Below are positions 16,192 to 25,981 of a stretch of 64,000 nucleotides of DNA, in pieces. The position numbers and the translations under genes were made by a program. Source of the stretch: CAZRCZ01 sp964598765 (GTDB taxonomy: Bacteria; Sumerlaeota; Sumerlaeia; MVZB01; JAJFLK01); contig CAZRCZ010000002.1 in NCBI GenBank assembly GCA_964598765.1, positions 248,001 to 312,000 of the forward strand. The letters are read 5' to 3'. Within the stretch, counting starts at the first letter, position 1, and each line of letters opens with the position of its first letter. The notes beneath the pieces were generated by a model. It was not told where the DNA came from and did not search any database. It saw only the letters and a list, made by a program, of their open reading frames with translations.

Positions 16192-17886
16192 ATGACTCGC
16201 CTCTCCGCGCACGATATCGCCATGTTGTTGACCTCGCTGGGGATTCTTCTGGCGAGCGCGCGATTTTTGGGGGAATTGGCGGAGCGGTTCAATCAGCCCG
16301 CCGTTCTCGGCGAGCTGATGGCCGGGATCGTTCTGGGTCCGACCGTGCTGGGAACCCTCGCGCCCGATCTGGAGCGCGCGCTTTTTCCTTCCTCTGGCGA
16401 GCGAACGCTGGTCTTCGACGGACTTTCCACGCTGGCCGTCGTCATGTTTCTGCTCGTGGCAGGGATGGAGGTCGAGCTTTCGACGATCTGGAAGCAGGGA
16501 CGAACCGCCGCGACGGTCAGTCTGGCCGGGATTGCAATTCCGTTCACGCTCGGATTGGCGGCGGGGTGGTGGATGCCCGGCGTTTTGGGAGAGGGACCGG
16601 AGCATGACCGGCGGATATTCCCTCTCTTTTTCGCCACGGCGCTTTCGATTTCCGCCCTGCCCGTGATCGCCAAGACGCTTTTTGATCTCAATCTTTATCG
16701 GAGCGATTTCGGCATGACCGTCATCGCCGCCGCAATTTTCAATGATCTGATCGGTTGGATCATCTTCGCTGTCATCCTCGGAATGATGGGAACCGACGAC
16801 GCGCCCGCTTTTGGAATCGGTTGGACCATCGCGTTGACGCTCGGATTTGCCGCTGTCACGCTGAGCGTCGGACGTGGTCTGCTCGACAGAATTCTCCCTT
16901 GGATTCAAGCCCACGCCAGCTGGCCGGGAGGCGTGCTGGGCTTCGCGCTTGCGCTCGCGCTCCTCAGCGCGGCGTTCACGGAATGGATCGGCATTCACGC
17001 AATTTTCGGTTCGTTTCTGATCGGCGTGGCGATTGGAGACTCGCGGCATCTCCGCGAGCATACGCGCACGACGATCAGCCAATTCGTCTCCTTTATTTTC
17101 GCGCCGATTTTCTTCGCGGGCATCGGATTAAAGGTGAACTTCGCCGCCGATTTTGACCTGCGGTTGACGGCCATCGTTTTGGTGATCGCCTGCCTCGGCA
17201 AGATCGTCGGGTGCGGATTGGGGGCGCAATGGAGCGGCGCGCCGCCGCGCGAAGCGTGGGCCATCGGATTTGCCATGAACGCCCGGGGCGTGATGGAAAT
17301 TATTTTGGGAATTCTCGCGCTCCAATATGGCGTCATCCGCGAGCCGATGTTCATCGCGTTGGTCGTGATGGCGCTGGCGACTTCGCTCATGGGAGGACCG
17401 ATGATCCAACGGATTTTGCGGCGCAAAAAAACGAGGCGATTCACCGATTTTCTCAAGCCCAAGGCGTTCCTCGCGCCGCTGGCGGCTCAGGATCGGCGCG
17501 AAGCGATCGCGGAGTTGTCGCGCGCCGTGAGCGGCGTCGCCGGACTCAAGCCGGAGGCGGTTCGAGCCGCCGTGCTGGAACGCGAGGAAATCATGCCGAC
17601 GGGCATCGGGGAAGGGGTGGCAATTCCGCACGCCCGAGTCGAGGGATTGACCGCGCCGGTGGTGGGACTCGGCCTCTCGGAAAAGGGAATTGATTTCGAC
17701 GCGCCCGACGGCAACCCCGCAAGGATTATCTTTCTTTTGCTCACGCCCGTCAGCGACGACGGCGCACAGGTGGAACTTCTCGCCCACATCGCCCGCGCCT
17801 TCCGCCACGCCCCGACGCGGGAAAAAATTCTTCGGGTGACCGATTACACCGAGTTCCTCGGACTGTTGAGGACCGAGGCGCTTTGA
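16192..17886 (+). CDS. CPA2-type cation/proton antiporter fused to a PTS EIIA domain
   Basis: 564 residues. Residues 1-405 hold about 12 hydrophobic segments of the monovalent cation/proton antiporter-2 fold, including N-Q-P-A-V-L-G-E-L, I-F-N-D-L-I-G-W (the membrane carboxylate pair region) and the A-M-N-A-R-G-V-M-E segment. After a basic linker, residues about 425-564 are a fructose/nitrogen-type PTS EIIA domain with G-I-G-E-G-V-A-I-P-H-A-R and its phospho-acceptor His near residue 480. The fusion suggests that antiport is gated by PTS phosphorylation state. Start ATG at 16192 has no strong Shine-Dalgarno. Confidence 0.88.
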   Translation: MTRLSAHDIAMLLTSLGILLASARFLGELAERFNQPAVLGELMAGIVLGPTVLGTLAPDLERALFPSSGERTLVFDGLSTLAVVMFLLVAGMEVELSTIWKQGRTAATVSLAGIAIPFTLGLAAGWWMPGVLGEGPEHDRRIFPLFFATALSISALPVIAKTLFDLNLYRSDFGMTVIAAAIFNDLIGWIIFAVILGMMGTDDAPAFGIGWTIALTLGFAAVTLSVGRGLLDRILPWIQAHASWPGGVLGFALALALLSAAFTEWIGIHAIFGSFLIGVAIGDSRHLREHTRTTISQFVSFIFAPIFFAGIGLKVNFAADFDLRLTAIVLVIACLGKIVGCGLGAQWSGAPPREAWAIGFAMNARGVMEIILGILALQYGVIREPMFIALVVMALATSLMGGPMIQRILRRKKTRRFTDFLKPKAFLAPLAAQDRREAIAELSRAVSGVAGLKPEAVRAAVLEREEIMPTGIGEGVAIPHARVEGLTAPVVGLGLSEKGIDFDAPDGNPARIIFLLLTPVSDDGAQVELLAHIARAFRHAPTREKILRVTDYTEFLGLLRTEAL

Positions 17887-17905
17887 AGTTCAGCGTGGTT
17901 CGACG

Positions 17906-18169
17906 ATGAAAACACGAAAGACAACTCCCCGCCGATTCGCCATTTGCGTCGAAAATGCCGAATACCCCGCTTCGCTGGAATTGCACAAGGCCTATCGGAT
18001 GCTTGCCGACAAGGAAGCGGCGGACGAAGGTTACATCCGCATCATGGACGAAAGCGGCGAGGATTACCTCTATCCGGAGGATTTCTTCGTTGTGATCCAT
18101 TCTCCGCGCGCAACGACGCAAGCCCTGAGCCGATCCTTCGCGCGGAAGTCCCGTCACGTTTCCCGTTAG
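17906..18169 (+). CDS. Small basic protein of unknown function
   Basis: 87 residues, beginning MKTRKTTPRRFAICVENAEY. It has a short mixed beta/alpha core (E-L-H-K-A-Y-R-M-L, then GYIRIMDESGEDYLYPEDFF) and a basic tail. It matches the general look of small conserved hypothetical proteins with a beta strand ending in YPEDFF; no function assigned. It lies 20 bases after the antiporter stop and may be co-transcribed. Confidence 0.6.
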   Translation: MKTRKTTPRRFAICVENAEYPASLELHKAYRMLADKEAADEGYIRIMDESGEDYLYPEDFFVVIHSPRATTQALSRSFARKSRHVSR

Positions 18170-18255
18170 GAGTCGTTTCTCTTCATTGAGCGGCGAAGCA
18201 TACAAACTTAACGCCGATTGACACGAATGAAGCGGCGGCGGTATCTTGACCCGCC

Positions 18256-20793
18256 GTGCCCGATCCCAAAATCCGACGCCTTCTTTTCGCCCTCTTTTTT
18301 TTCTCCGGCGCGTGCGGATTGATCTACGAAATCGTCTGGACGCGCATGATGACGCTGGTCTTTGGCGTCAGCGTCTATGCCGTCAGCACGGTGCTTTGCT
18401 CGTTCATGGCGGGATTGGCGCTGGGGAGTTTTTGGTTCGGGCGCGCCGCCGACCGCGCCAAGAAAATTTTAATTTTCTACGGCGCGTTGGAAATCGGCGT
18501 CGCTCTATTCGCGCTCGCGTTTCCATTCATTCTCAAGGGCATCGAGCCGCTCTTTGTATCTCTCTATCGCCATTTTTACGTCAATTATTATCTCTTCAGC
18601 GTTTTGCGATTTGCGATCATCTTTGTTGTTCTGCTTGTTCCCACGTTTTTTATGGGGGGAACGTTTCCGGTTGCGAGCCGCTATTTTGTTCGCGGGCGGG
18701 ATTTCTTTTCGCGCGACGTTGGATTCCTCTATGCGGTGAACACCACCGGCGCCGCGCTCGGCGCGTTTGCCGTCGGCTTCGTGATGCTGGGAGAGTTCGG
18801 AATTTCCAAGACCACGCTCATCACGGCGGGGATAAATCTCTCGATTGGAATTCTCGCCATGCTCGCGGGACGCGGCGAGCGGTTGGAAATCGTGAGGCAG
18901 AGCAAGGAAATCGAGCCTCCGCCGACGAACACGACCTACGCGTTGCCGATTCTCGCCATCGGCTTCTCGGGATTCGCCTCGCTGGCATTGGAGGTGTTGT
19001 GGAGTCGTGTCCTAACGTTCCACACGCACAATTCCACCTACGCCTTCAGCGCGATGCTGACGACGTTTCTGGTCGGATTGGCGGCGGGGAGTTGGGGCTT
19101 CGGCGTCCTCGCGCCGCGAATTTCCAAGCCGATTCTCTTTTTCGCCCTGATCGAATGGGCCATCGGTCTTTGGAGCGTTTTCTCGCTCTATCTGCTCGGC
19201 AAACTCCCCCGACTCGTGGAAGCGCTCTCAGCGAAGATCGCATGGAACGATTGGCGTGAGGCGATCCTTCTCATCATGGCGCAGACGGCGGTCATTTTGA
19301 TTGTTCCGACGTTTCTCATGGGAATGACACTCCCGCTGGCGACGCGGCTCGTGACGCGAAACCTTGAAAAAATGGGACGCTCCATCGGCGGCGTCTATGG
19401 CGCGAACACTTTGGGAACGGTGCTCGGCTCGTTCGTCGCGGGCTTTGTTCTGATTCCTTTTTTCGGTGTTCGGAATTCTTTCTTGATCGTTGCGACCTTG
19501 AACGCCCTGATCGCCGTCGCGCTATTTCTCGGATCGAAGGAATCGCCTCCACTCATTCGATTCGGCGCGCCGGTCGCTTGTCTGGCCTTTGCCCTTGCCG
19601 GGCCGAGGGTCGTTCCCTTGGACGTCATCTCGCGCGATTTCAGCCGGGCCATGGGAACGCTCGTCTTTTACAAGGAAGAAGTCACCGACACGATCATGGT
19701 GATTGACCAAAAGGGGGACAAGAATTGGCGGACGCTCGTGTTCTCCGACGGTCGGGGAACCGCCGGACACTGGACGCGGCAGGAGGACAGATTTTACGGG
19801 CATGTTCCGATGCTCCTTCACGAGAACCCGAAAAACGTTCTGGTCATCTGCGTCGGCGCGGGAAACACCATCGGAGCCATTACCCGGCACAAGCGGCTTG
19901 AGCGACTTGATTGCGTCGAATTGAGCGCGGGAGTGCCGGAAGCGGCGAAAATGTTCGAGACCAACGAGGGAGTTTTCAATCCTCCCGTGGATCCGCGGAT
20001 TCATCTGCACATCGAGGACGGCCGGAATTTCTTGCTCGGCACGGACCAAAAATTCGACATCATCCATCTCGATCCCCCCGAACTTTTCACGGCGGGCGTC
20101 GTGTTCCTTTACACCGAGGAATTCTATAATCTCTGCAAAGCGCGGCTTAATCCGGGAGGCATCATGAGTCACTGGTTCAACGCCGCGAAGATGACCGAAG
20201 CCGAGCAACGCGTCGTCGTCGCCACATTTTTCAAAGTCTTTCCGCATGGAACGGTTTGGCAGGGACCGGGGTTGTATTCATGGAACCTGATTGCAAGCGA
20301 CAGCGCGCTTGAAATTCCGCTCAAGAAAATTTCAGACCGTTTGAGAGATGAGCCGAAGGTCGTCGCCAGCCTCGCCGAGGACAAAATGGATGACCCCTTG
20401 CGGCTTTTCAGCCATTTGTTGATGAACGAGAAAACGGTCGCCGAATACAGTCGGGGCGCGTCCATCATCACCGATGATTCGACGATCATTGATTTCACCG
20501 ACCCCAAGGCTCCTTATTCCGGTTTCGGTTTCGTGAGCATGTTCACGCCGGGGAAGGATTTATATGAGCATTTTGTTTCGAGCCAACCGTCCGCCAAGCG
20601 TCCCCCTCCCGGAGGATGGGCGACGATGGCGGCCCTCGCCCAGAGCACCGACGATCCCGCCGCGAGCATCAATTGGAACGGCATCGCGCCGGACGAAAAA
20701 TCGAAGGACCTTGAAATTTTACGCTCGCGTGTTCAAGAGCGCAAAGACGCGATGAAAAAGTTTCTGCTTCCTCCGCAGGCAGAAAGCCGCTGA
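18256..20793 (+). CDS. Membrane protein fused to a spermidine-synthase-like domain
   Basis: 845 residues; a GTG at 18256 is the first start in a frame without earlier options. Residues 1-470 form about 14 hydrophobic segments in two similar halves, each opening with G-L-I-Y-E / S-L-A-L-E-V-L-W-S-R. The C-terminal part (about 490-760) is a class I Rossmann domain like polyamine synthases: VLVICVGAGNTIG, HLHIEDGRNFLL, FDIIHLDPPE. Such fused MFS/spermidine-synthase proteins are widespread in environmental bacteria with unproven activity. The conserved polyamine-site acidic residues cannot be judged by eye. Confidence 0.85.
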   Translation: MPDPKIRRLLFALFFFSGACGLIYEIVWTRMMTLVFGVSVYAVSTVLCSFMAGLALGSFWFGRAADRAKKILIFYGALEIGVALFALAFPFILKGIEPLFVSLYRHFYVNYYLFSVLRFAIIFVVLLVPTFFMGGTFPVASRYFVRGRDFFSRDVGFLYAVNTTGAALGAFAVGFVMLGEFGISKTTLITAGINLSIGILAMLAGRGERLEIVRQSKEIEPPPTNTTYALPILAIGFSGFASLALEVLWSRVLTFHTHNSTYAFSAMLTTFLVGLAAGSWGFGVLAPRISKPILFFALIEWAIGLWSVFSLYLLGKLPRLVEALSAKIAWNDWREAILLIMAQTAVILIVPTFLMGMTLPLATRLVTRNLEKMGRSIGGVYGANTLGTVLGSFVAGFVLIPFFGVRNSFLIVATLNALIAVALFLGSKESPPLIRFGAPVACLAFALAGPRVVPLDVISRDFSRAMGTLVFYKEEVTDTIMVIDQKGDKNWRTLVFSDGRGTAGHWTRQEDRFYGHVPMLLHENPKNVLVICVGAGNTIGAITRHKRLERLDCVELSAGVPEAAKMFETNEGVFNPPVDPRIHLHIEDGRNFLLGTDQKFDIIHLDPPELFTAGVVFLYTEEFYNLCKARLNPGGIMSHWFNAAKMTEAEQRVVVATFFKVFPHGTVWQGPGLYSWNLIASDSALEIPLKKISDRLRDEPKVVASLAEDKMDDPLRLFSHLLMNEKTVAEYSRGASIITDDSTIIDFTDPKAPYSGFGFVSMFTPGKDLYEHFVSSQPSAKRPPPGGWATMAALAQSTDDPAASINWNGIAPDEKSKDLEILRSRVQERKDAMKKFLLPPQAESR

Positions 20794-20805
20794 GCCTCAT
20801 TACCT

Positions 20806-20946
20806 ATTCACCACCAAGTCACCAAGAAGACCATCAATCCAATACGGCGAGAAGAAGTCCCCACGTTCGCCGATTCTCCGCGCAAGTGAATCCCGTTTTT
20901 TCGCTCCTCTTCATCTTCTGGGTGTCTTTGTGCCTTGGTGGTGAGA
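20806..20946. repeat. Long-arm palindromic repeat, copy E
   Basis: Left arm starts CACCACCAAGTCACCAAG, right arm is GGTGTCTTTGTGCCTTGGTG. The loop is about 85 bases. It lies between the convergent 3' ends of the spermidine-synthase fusion and the sugar transferase. Confidence 0.75.
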
Positions 20947-20966
20947 TTCAGTCTGCAATGTCTCCT

Positions 20967-22358
20967 TCAAAACGCTCCTCTGCCAAAGAGCACCGCCGGG
21001 ATCGTCTTGAGCAGAATTTCCAAGTCCAATAAGAGCGACCAATTGCGGATGTAATAGAAGTCGTATTCGAGATTGAGGCGAAGCGGCAATTTTTTCCGCC
21101 CCGCGATTTGCCACAATCCGGTCAAGCCCTGCGGGACGTGAAGCCGCCGCCGTTGCCACGGCTCGTATTTCTCGACGATGAACGGCATCTCCGGCCTCGG
21201 TCCCACGAGGCTCATGTCCCCCTTGATAACGTTCAGGAGTTGCGGCAGTTCGTCCAAACTCGTTTTTCGCAAGAATTTTCCAAACTGCGTGATGCGCGGA
21301 TCGCTCGCGTCGGCGGGAGATTCCTCATAAGGATCAACCTCGGTCCGCATCGTTCGAAATTTGAACATGCGGAACCGCTTGCCGTCTCTGCCGATGCGGT
21401 CGTGCGCGAAGATCGCCGGACCGGAGGATTCCCAGCGTAGGACGAGCGCGATAATCAGGATGAACGGCGAAGCGAGGATCAACAATGGCACGGCGATCGC
21501 CAAATCCAACAGACGTTTCAGCAGGGCGCTGAGGGGAGAAAGATGTCCGTCGCGCAGGGGAATCACGGGCAAATCCTCCACGTCGTCTATCTTGATTTTC
21601 TCGGTGATGACTTGGAGAAGGCTGGAGGTGAGGATTTTGAAGTGAACCCGCGCCTGCTCGCACTCGGTAATCAGGCTGAACAACTCGTTGGTGGGACGGG
21701 AGGGAATGGCGAGATACACCTCCTCGATCCGGTGGCGGAGCAGGAGATTCACGATGTCCCGCGTGTCGCCGATCACGGAAATACCGTCAACCGCCGCGCC
21801 CGATTTCGCCGGATCATTGTCAATAAATCCGACCAATTCATAACCGATCTCCGGATGGCTTTTGATCCGCGCGGCAACCTTGCGCCCCGTTTCTCCCGCG
21901 CCGATGATCGCCACGCGGGTGAGACCGTGGCCGCGCGCGACGAAGAATTCCTTCGCTCGCCGCAGGGCCGTTCGGCTCGCGTAAACGTAAATCGTCATCC
22001 CCGCGACGGCGATGAGGATCACCGAACGCCCGATGTCGTTCGGTTTGAAAAGATAGGCGGTCGCCATCGTTCCGACCAGCAAGCCCAGCCCTGCTTGCAG
22101 GATGCTCCCCAGCTCATTGAGGGAGGAAATTTTCCCCTGATGCGCGTAGTGCTGAAAATAGGCCATCACCAACAGCCACACGGCGAGAAGTTTGGGAAGA
22201 ATCGCCGTATAGTTTTCATAGGCGTTGATTGGAACTGAGAAAGAGGTGTCCAACGTCCGGCGCAGAACCCACGACTCGCGCCAGATCAGACAGAACGCCA
22301 CCACGTCGGCGAAGATCAGCAACAGCGTGAGAAAGTGGCTCTTCCAGAAGGATTTCAT
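20967..22358 (-). CDS. Undecaprenyl-phosphate sugar phosphotransferase, WcaJ-type
   Basis: 463 residues from the Met at 22358 (MKSFWKSHF); a longer frame to 22469 overlaps the neighbour. Five hydrophobic segments in the first 170 residues, a CoA-binding-like Rossmann domain (VAIIGAGETGRKVA), then another membrane helix and the PF02397 catalytic domain: KRLLDLAIAVPLLILASP, F-K-F-R-T-M-R, SLDELPQLLNVIKGDMSLVG, P-E-M-P-F. It starts lipid-linked assembly of exopolysaccharide or O-unit by moving a hexose-1-phosphate onto undecaprenyl phosphate. It fits with the fucose and O-acetylation genes at 1.8-9 kb as one glycan programme. Confidence 0.92.
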   Translation of the reverse strand: MKSFWKSHFLTLLLIFADVVAFCLIWRESWVLRRTLDTSFSVPINAYENYTAILPKLLAVWLLVMAYFQHYAHQGKISSLNELGSILQAGLGLLVGTMATAYLFKPNDIGRSVILIAVAGMTIYVYASRTALRRAKEFFVARGHGLTRVAIIGAGETGRKVAARIKSHPEIGYELVGFIDNDPAKSGAAVDGISVIGDTRDIVNLLLRHRIEEVYLAIPSRPTNELFSLITECEQARVHFKILTSSLLQVITEKIKIDDVEDLPVIPLRDGHLSPLSALLKRLLDLAIAVPLLILASPFILIIALVLRWESSGPAIFAHDRIGRDGKRFRMFKFRTMRTEVDPYEESPADASDPRITQFGKFLRKTSLDELPQLLNVIKGDMSLVGPRPEMPFIVEKYEPWQRRRLHVPQGLTGLWQIAGRKKLPLRLNLEYDFYYIRNWSLLLDLEILLKTIPAVLFGRGAF

Positions 22359-22374
22359 CAAGGAACCGACGACC

Positions 22375-23592
22375 CTAAGGCCCCGTCGAGGGAGAGAGGC
22401 CGTCGGTCGAGGGGTTAAGAATTTCCGCGAATCCAACTTGACCGCTTCCCCCCTCTTGGGCATCGTCAACCCAAGTCACGACCGACCATGAGCGGTTGCA
22501 GGCTTGCGAGGGATCGGCGGCGAAATGATGCGAGGAAGGCGAAACCTGAATCGCGGAAATCGGCGAACCGCTCCAATCCATCGTTCCCCAACGGATTGAA
22601 TTTTCCCCCGCCGCGGAATGACGCCACGCGAGGCTGAATTGTCCCGGACCGATCCACGTCGGCTGGGGTTGGCGGTGATTGCCGCGCGGTTCGTTGAGAA
22701 CGACGGTCGGCGCGTCGGGGGAAAATCCGCGCGCCACGCGGATCGAACCGTTGCCTTCCTCCCCCGATTCCGTCCAACACACCAACGGATCGGCTCCCTT
22801 GCCGAATAAAATAATCGGTTGGACTTTGGCAAGGGGCGTCTGATTCAATCCGGGCAGGGGAACGGTTTCCCATTGGTTAGTGAAGATGTTGAAAATCCCC
22901 GCCCGAATTTCGTTGGTCGAGTCCAGTATCTCCGACCACGCCGCCGTGAGCGGCCAAGAATCGACGATTTGCGGTCCGACGGCCGAGCGGCTGTCTCCGG
23001 ACGCCGAAGGAAGACGAATCACGGATGTTCCATCAAGACTGACCCGCGCGGCTTCAATGCTCAGATGAGTTCCCTGCGCGGATTGCCAGACGACGTAGAT
23101 TCCCACAGTCGGTTGCAATGCGAGAAGTGGATAATCGGCATCGGCTTCGTCGGTGGAGGCGATGACGCGCGGCGCGACATCGCCGATTGTTTGAGGCGGG
23201 ACGACCGCATAGAAAACTCGCCTCCGTCCGTTGTCCATTGCCGTCCAGACGAGATGGAGACGATTGGAATCGTCCATCAAAAGTTGGAGATCGCGGGGCG
23301 TCGCGTTGTTTGGGGCGTCAATTTTCAGCGGGGAGTTTTCCCAGACCAGCGACTCGCGACGGCGCAGATAAATTCCCTCGTTTTCGCCTTGGGCAACACA
23401 CCAGCCTACATCCACGGTCTCAGGGCTTCGCGCGGCGACGCGTGACTCCAACGCCGCTCCCACCCCGGCGCTAAGATCGTCAAACGACTGGACGATCCAC
23501 GGCTCACCCACGTGTTGTGTCGCCGTTCCGGCCAACAACAAAGCGGCAAGCCAACGGGCCAAAACGGCGGAAAATGCGGAGGAAAAGGTCAT
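22375..23592 (-). CDS. Secreted beta-rich protein of unknown function
   Basis: 405 residues. An N-terminal signal-like segment (W-L-A-A-L-L-L-A-G-T-A) is followed by repeated short beta motifs with W near strand ends (LHLVWTAMDNGRRRVFYAV, IYVVWQSAQGT, PLVCWTESGEEG, FSLAWRHSAAG, WSVVTWVDDA). That pattern is what one expects from a sialidase-like or WD-like beta-propeller of about six blades. No catalytic motif was identified. It sits directly upstream of the WcaJ-type gene (16-base gap), so it is probably co-transcribed. Confidence 0.65.
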   Translation of the reverse strand: MTFSSAFSAVLARWLAALLLAGTATQHVGEPWIVQSFDDLSAGVGAALESRVAARSPETVDVGWCVAQGENEGIYLRRRESLVWENSPLKIDAPNNATPRDLQLLMDDSNRLHLVWTAMDNGRRRVFYAVVPPQTIGDVAPRVIASTDEADADYPLLALQPTVGIYVVWQSAQGTHLSIEAARVSLDGTSVIRLPSASGDSRSAVGPQIVDSWPLTAAWSEILDSTNEIRAGIFNIFTNQWETVPLPGLNQTPLAKVQPIILFGKGADPLVCWTESGEEGNGSIRVARGFSPDAPTVVLNEPRGNHRQPQPTWIGPGQFSLAWRHSAAGENSIRWGTMDWSGSPISAIQVSPSSHHFAADPSQACNRSWSVVTWVDDAQEGGSGQVGFAEILNPSTDGLSPSTGP

Positions 23593-23706
23593 TTATGAAT
23601 CGCTTCAGCGGCCGATTTTTGAGACGAAATCCCCCTTTTGCTCCAAAATTTCGGACGCTAACTTGAATAATACCATAATTCCGGATTGCAATGACAGGTC
23701 AGATTT

Positions 23707-23770
23707 ATTCACCACCAAGACACCAAGAAATTCCAGTCTCTTCTTGGCGTCTTTTTGCCTTGGTGGTGAA
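23707..23770. repeat. Long-arm palindromic repeat, copy F (compact)
   Basis: Left arm CACCACCAAGACACCAAGAA; right arm TTCTTGGCGTCTTTTTGCC then TTGGTGGTG. The shortest copy in the window, with a loop of about 9-12 bases. It lies between the C1-like protein's stop (23782) and the promoter side of the beta-rich secreted protein. Confidence 0.8.
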
Positions 23771-23781
23771 CCTCCAAGCGA

Positions 23782-24555
23782 TTATGCTTCGGCCAAGGAT
23801 TTCAAAAATGATCGAACCAGTTTAAGGTTCAGCCCTTCCCGTTTCTTCGGAGTGTCCTTGGCGTCCATGATGGCAAACGCCTCGTCGCAGTATTTGTCGA
23901 GAAACGCCCACGTCATGGCCCGTTTGCGACCCCAAGTCACGCAGACCGGACCGGTTTCGGTGTAGCCGGGCACATAGACGTAGTGACCGCCCCAAGAGTT
24001 GGGAATGGCTCCGGGTCCGGATTCCACGTCCCAAATTTTTCCCTCTTCAACTTGCCGTTGCGCCGATTGAGGGAGAGCCAGACCGAGGCCGATTCCCAAA
24101 TCCATGAAAATCGCCCGGCGAATTTCATCGTGGTCGGTCGGCGCGATTTCGGCGAAGGCTTGAATGAAGTAGCGTCGCTTGGCGGCGATCCATCCCCGCT
24201 TGCGCCAAAGTTTGAGCGAATCGAGGACGACGAGACCGCGATCCAACCCGCCGGTTTCGCGGAAATACTCGCGGAGGACCTCCTTATCGGCGATGGGGAT
24301 GAGTGCGCCCTGCTCCAGTTGCTCGAATCGCAGGGTTTGATGCGCGCGCCCGGCGATCACGCAATCGCCGTGCGCGTCGTTGCCGAACATCGGCGTCGGA
24401 ATGCCCGGATGCTCGGTGTCGTAGTCATATTCCTTGGGAAGCGGGATCGGTTCCTTGAGAATAGCGCGGAATCTCAGATTGCGGGCGTCGCGCCGGGCCG
24501 GTTGCTTGCCCAATTTGAACGATCCCTGTTCGTTGATTTCACTCGTCTCGGTCAT
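23782..24555 (-). CDS. Possible papain-fold (C1/C39-like) protein
   Basis: 257 residues from the ATG at 24555, which has AAAGGAG about 10 bases upstream; the frame extends to 24681 without support. M-F-G-N-D-A-H-G-D-C-V-I-A-G-R-A-H (Cys near residue 66) followed much later by S-W-G-G-H-Y-V-Y (His near residue 192) gives a Cys...His order like papain-fold enzymes. The middle is helical. No signal peptide. I have low confidence in catalysis; similar 'GDCV...GGH' proteins appear as hypothetical proteins in many bacteria and some phages. Confidence 0.55.
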   Translation of the reverse strand: MTETSEINEQGSFKLGKQPARRDARNLRFRAILKEPIPLPKEYDYDTEHPGIPTPMFGNDAHGDCVIAGRAHQTLRFEQLEQGALIPIADKEVLREYFRETGGLDRGLVVLDSLKLWRKRGWIAAKRRYFIQAFAEIAPTDHDEIRRAIFMDLGIGLGLALPQSAQRQVEEGKIWDVESGPGAIPNSWGGHYVYVPGYTETGPVCVTWGRKRAMTWAFLDKYCDEAFAIMDAKDTPKKREGLNLKLVRSFLKSLAEA

Positions 24556-24751
24556 GCTCCAATCTCCTTTCATTCTTTTCTGGTTCGCGCTTCCGACTTG
24601 AAATCTCAAATTCGAGCGCCGGGCGTCGAGTATCCGCGGATTTTGAATTCGGTCAATAACCGGGCAATCATTATGTTCCATTAAGAGTCAATAAGGGCTG
24701 ATAAGACGGAATCCCATCGTAAAGTCCGATGGGATGGGCTAGATTCACGGA

Positions 24752-25963
24752 ATGAAAAGACGCAATCTTTGGTTCATTTGGGGTTTCATGCTCGGTTCCG
24801 TCGCTTGGAGCCAGAAGGTCTATGACCTGCCCGACGCCGGATCGGTTTCCAAAGCGTGGGACAAAATTCACGGCGTCAATTACCTGCCGAGTTACGCCGC
24901 GTCCCCCTATCAATGCTGGAACGACTACAAGCCGGAGGTGATCCGCAAGGAACTCGGGCTTGCGCGAAAGATCGGGTTCAACAGCGTCCGCGTGTTTTTG
25001 AGTTTCACTTGCTTTGAATCGAAGCCGACCCTTTTTCTGACGAATTTCAGCGACTTCGCTCAGGCGTGCAAAGACCAAGGCATGAGCGTCATGCCCGTGC
25101 TTTTCGATTCGTGGGGCGTCGAGGTGGACCCGCAGGATCGGCTGGAACTTTTGGGAGCAGGGTTGAATCCGGGGGAGCCGCGCCGGGAACCGCTCGCCGC
25201 CGCTTACAAGCGGTTTCTTTCTCTACCGCAGACCTATCGGATTGACGCCAAGCGGTATGAGCGCCTTCTGCGGACCATCGCGGAAGCGTCGGCGCCGGAT
25301 CGAATGGTTCCGCTTGCGAAAGACCCCAGTGTGCCGTTTTGGGGGGAGTGGTTGCCCTCGCCCGGGCGGGAGCGCATGGGGAAAAAAGATTGGCCGGCGT
25401 GCAAGGAATTCGTCAAGAAAGTGATCGAGCCGTTCAAGGATGATTCGTTTATCGCGGCGTGGGACATCATGAACGAACCGGACGCCTTGCGCGTCTTTGA
25501 CGCTGATCCGCCTCCTCCGACGGCGGCTTATGATTTCGCCGCCGAAATGACGAAGGAGGCCAAGAAAGCGGGGCCGAGCCAACCGCTAACCGTCGGGACG
25601 GCGGGAGGATTGGCCGGAGCGCGGGTATTCATGCTCAAGGAGGATTTGGTTTCGCTCCACGTTTTTCAACGCCCGATTTCGGAAATGCTCGCCGAAATCC
25701 GCGAAGCCGGAAAGCGTGGCAAACCGGTCGTTCTCACCGCGGGAGGGGCGTTTCTTTTTCCGACGGGTCGGCGCGAATTGAGCGACGAGGGACAGGAGGA
25801 ACTTCTCCGCAAGACGGTCGAGCCGCTCGTGCGGGAGAAAACCGGATTTTATCTCTGGCATCTCATCGAGGGAAAAGGGATCACCCCTTGGTCGGCGTTG
25901 GTCCGCGAGAACGGCGAACTGAAACCGGCGGCGGTGTGGTTGAACAAAACTCTCACGCCTTAG
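24752..25963 (+). CDS. Secreted glycoside hydrolase (GH5-like TIM barrel)
   Basis: 403 residues with a Sec signal (LWFIWGFMLGSVAWS). The TIM-barrel features are typical of clan GH-A: GVNYLPSYA near the start, GFNSVRVFLSF (strand 2), VMPVLFDSWG, and A-A-W-D-I-M-N-E-P-D with the likely acid/base Glu at about residue 242. H-L-I-E-G-K-G near the end may carry the nucleophile Glu. Predicted endo-acting enzyme on a beta-mannan or glucan-like polymer; specificity cannot be read from sequence. It starts about 200 bases from the divergent C1-like gene. Confidence 0.8.
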   Translation: MKRRNLWFIWGFMLGSVAWSQKVYDLPDAGSVSKAWDKIHGVNYLPSYAASPYQCWNDYKPEVIRKELGLARKIGFNSVRVFLSFTCFESKPTLFLTNFSDFAQACKDQGMSVMPVLFDSWGVEVDPQDRLELLGAGLNPGEPRREPLAAAYKRFLSLPQTYRIDAKRYERLLRTIAEASAPDRMVPLAKDPSVPFWGEWLPSPGRERMGKKDWPACKEFVKKVIEPFKDDSFIAAWDIMNEPDALRVFDADPPPPTAAYDFAAEMTKEAKKAGPSQPLTVGTAGGLAGARVFMLKEDLVSLHVFQRPISEMLAEIREAGKRGKPVVLTAGGAFLFPTGRRELSDEGQEELLRKTVEPLVREKTGFYLWHLIEGKGITPWSALVRENGELKPAAVWLNKTLTP

Positions 25964-25981
25964 AATCTCGGAAAGAAAGGA

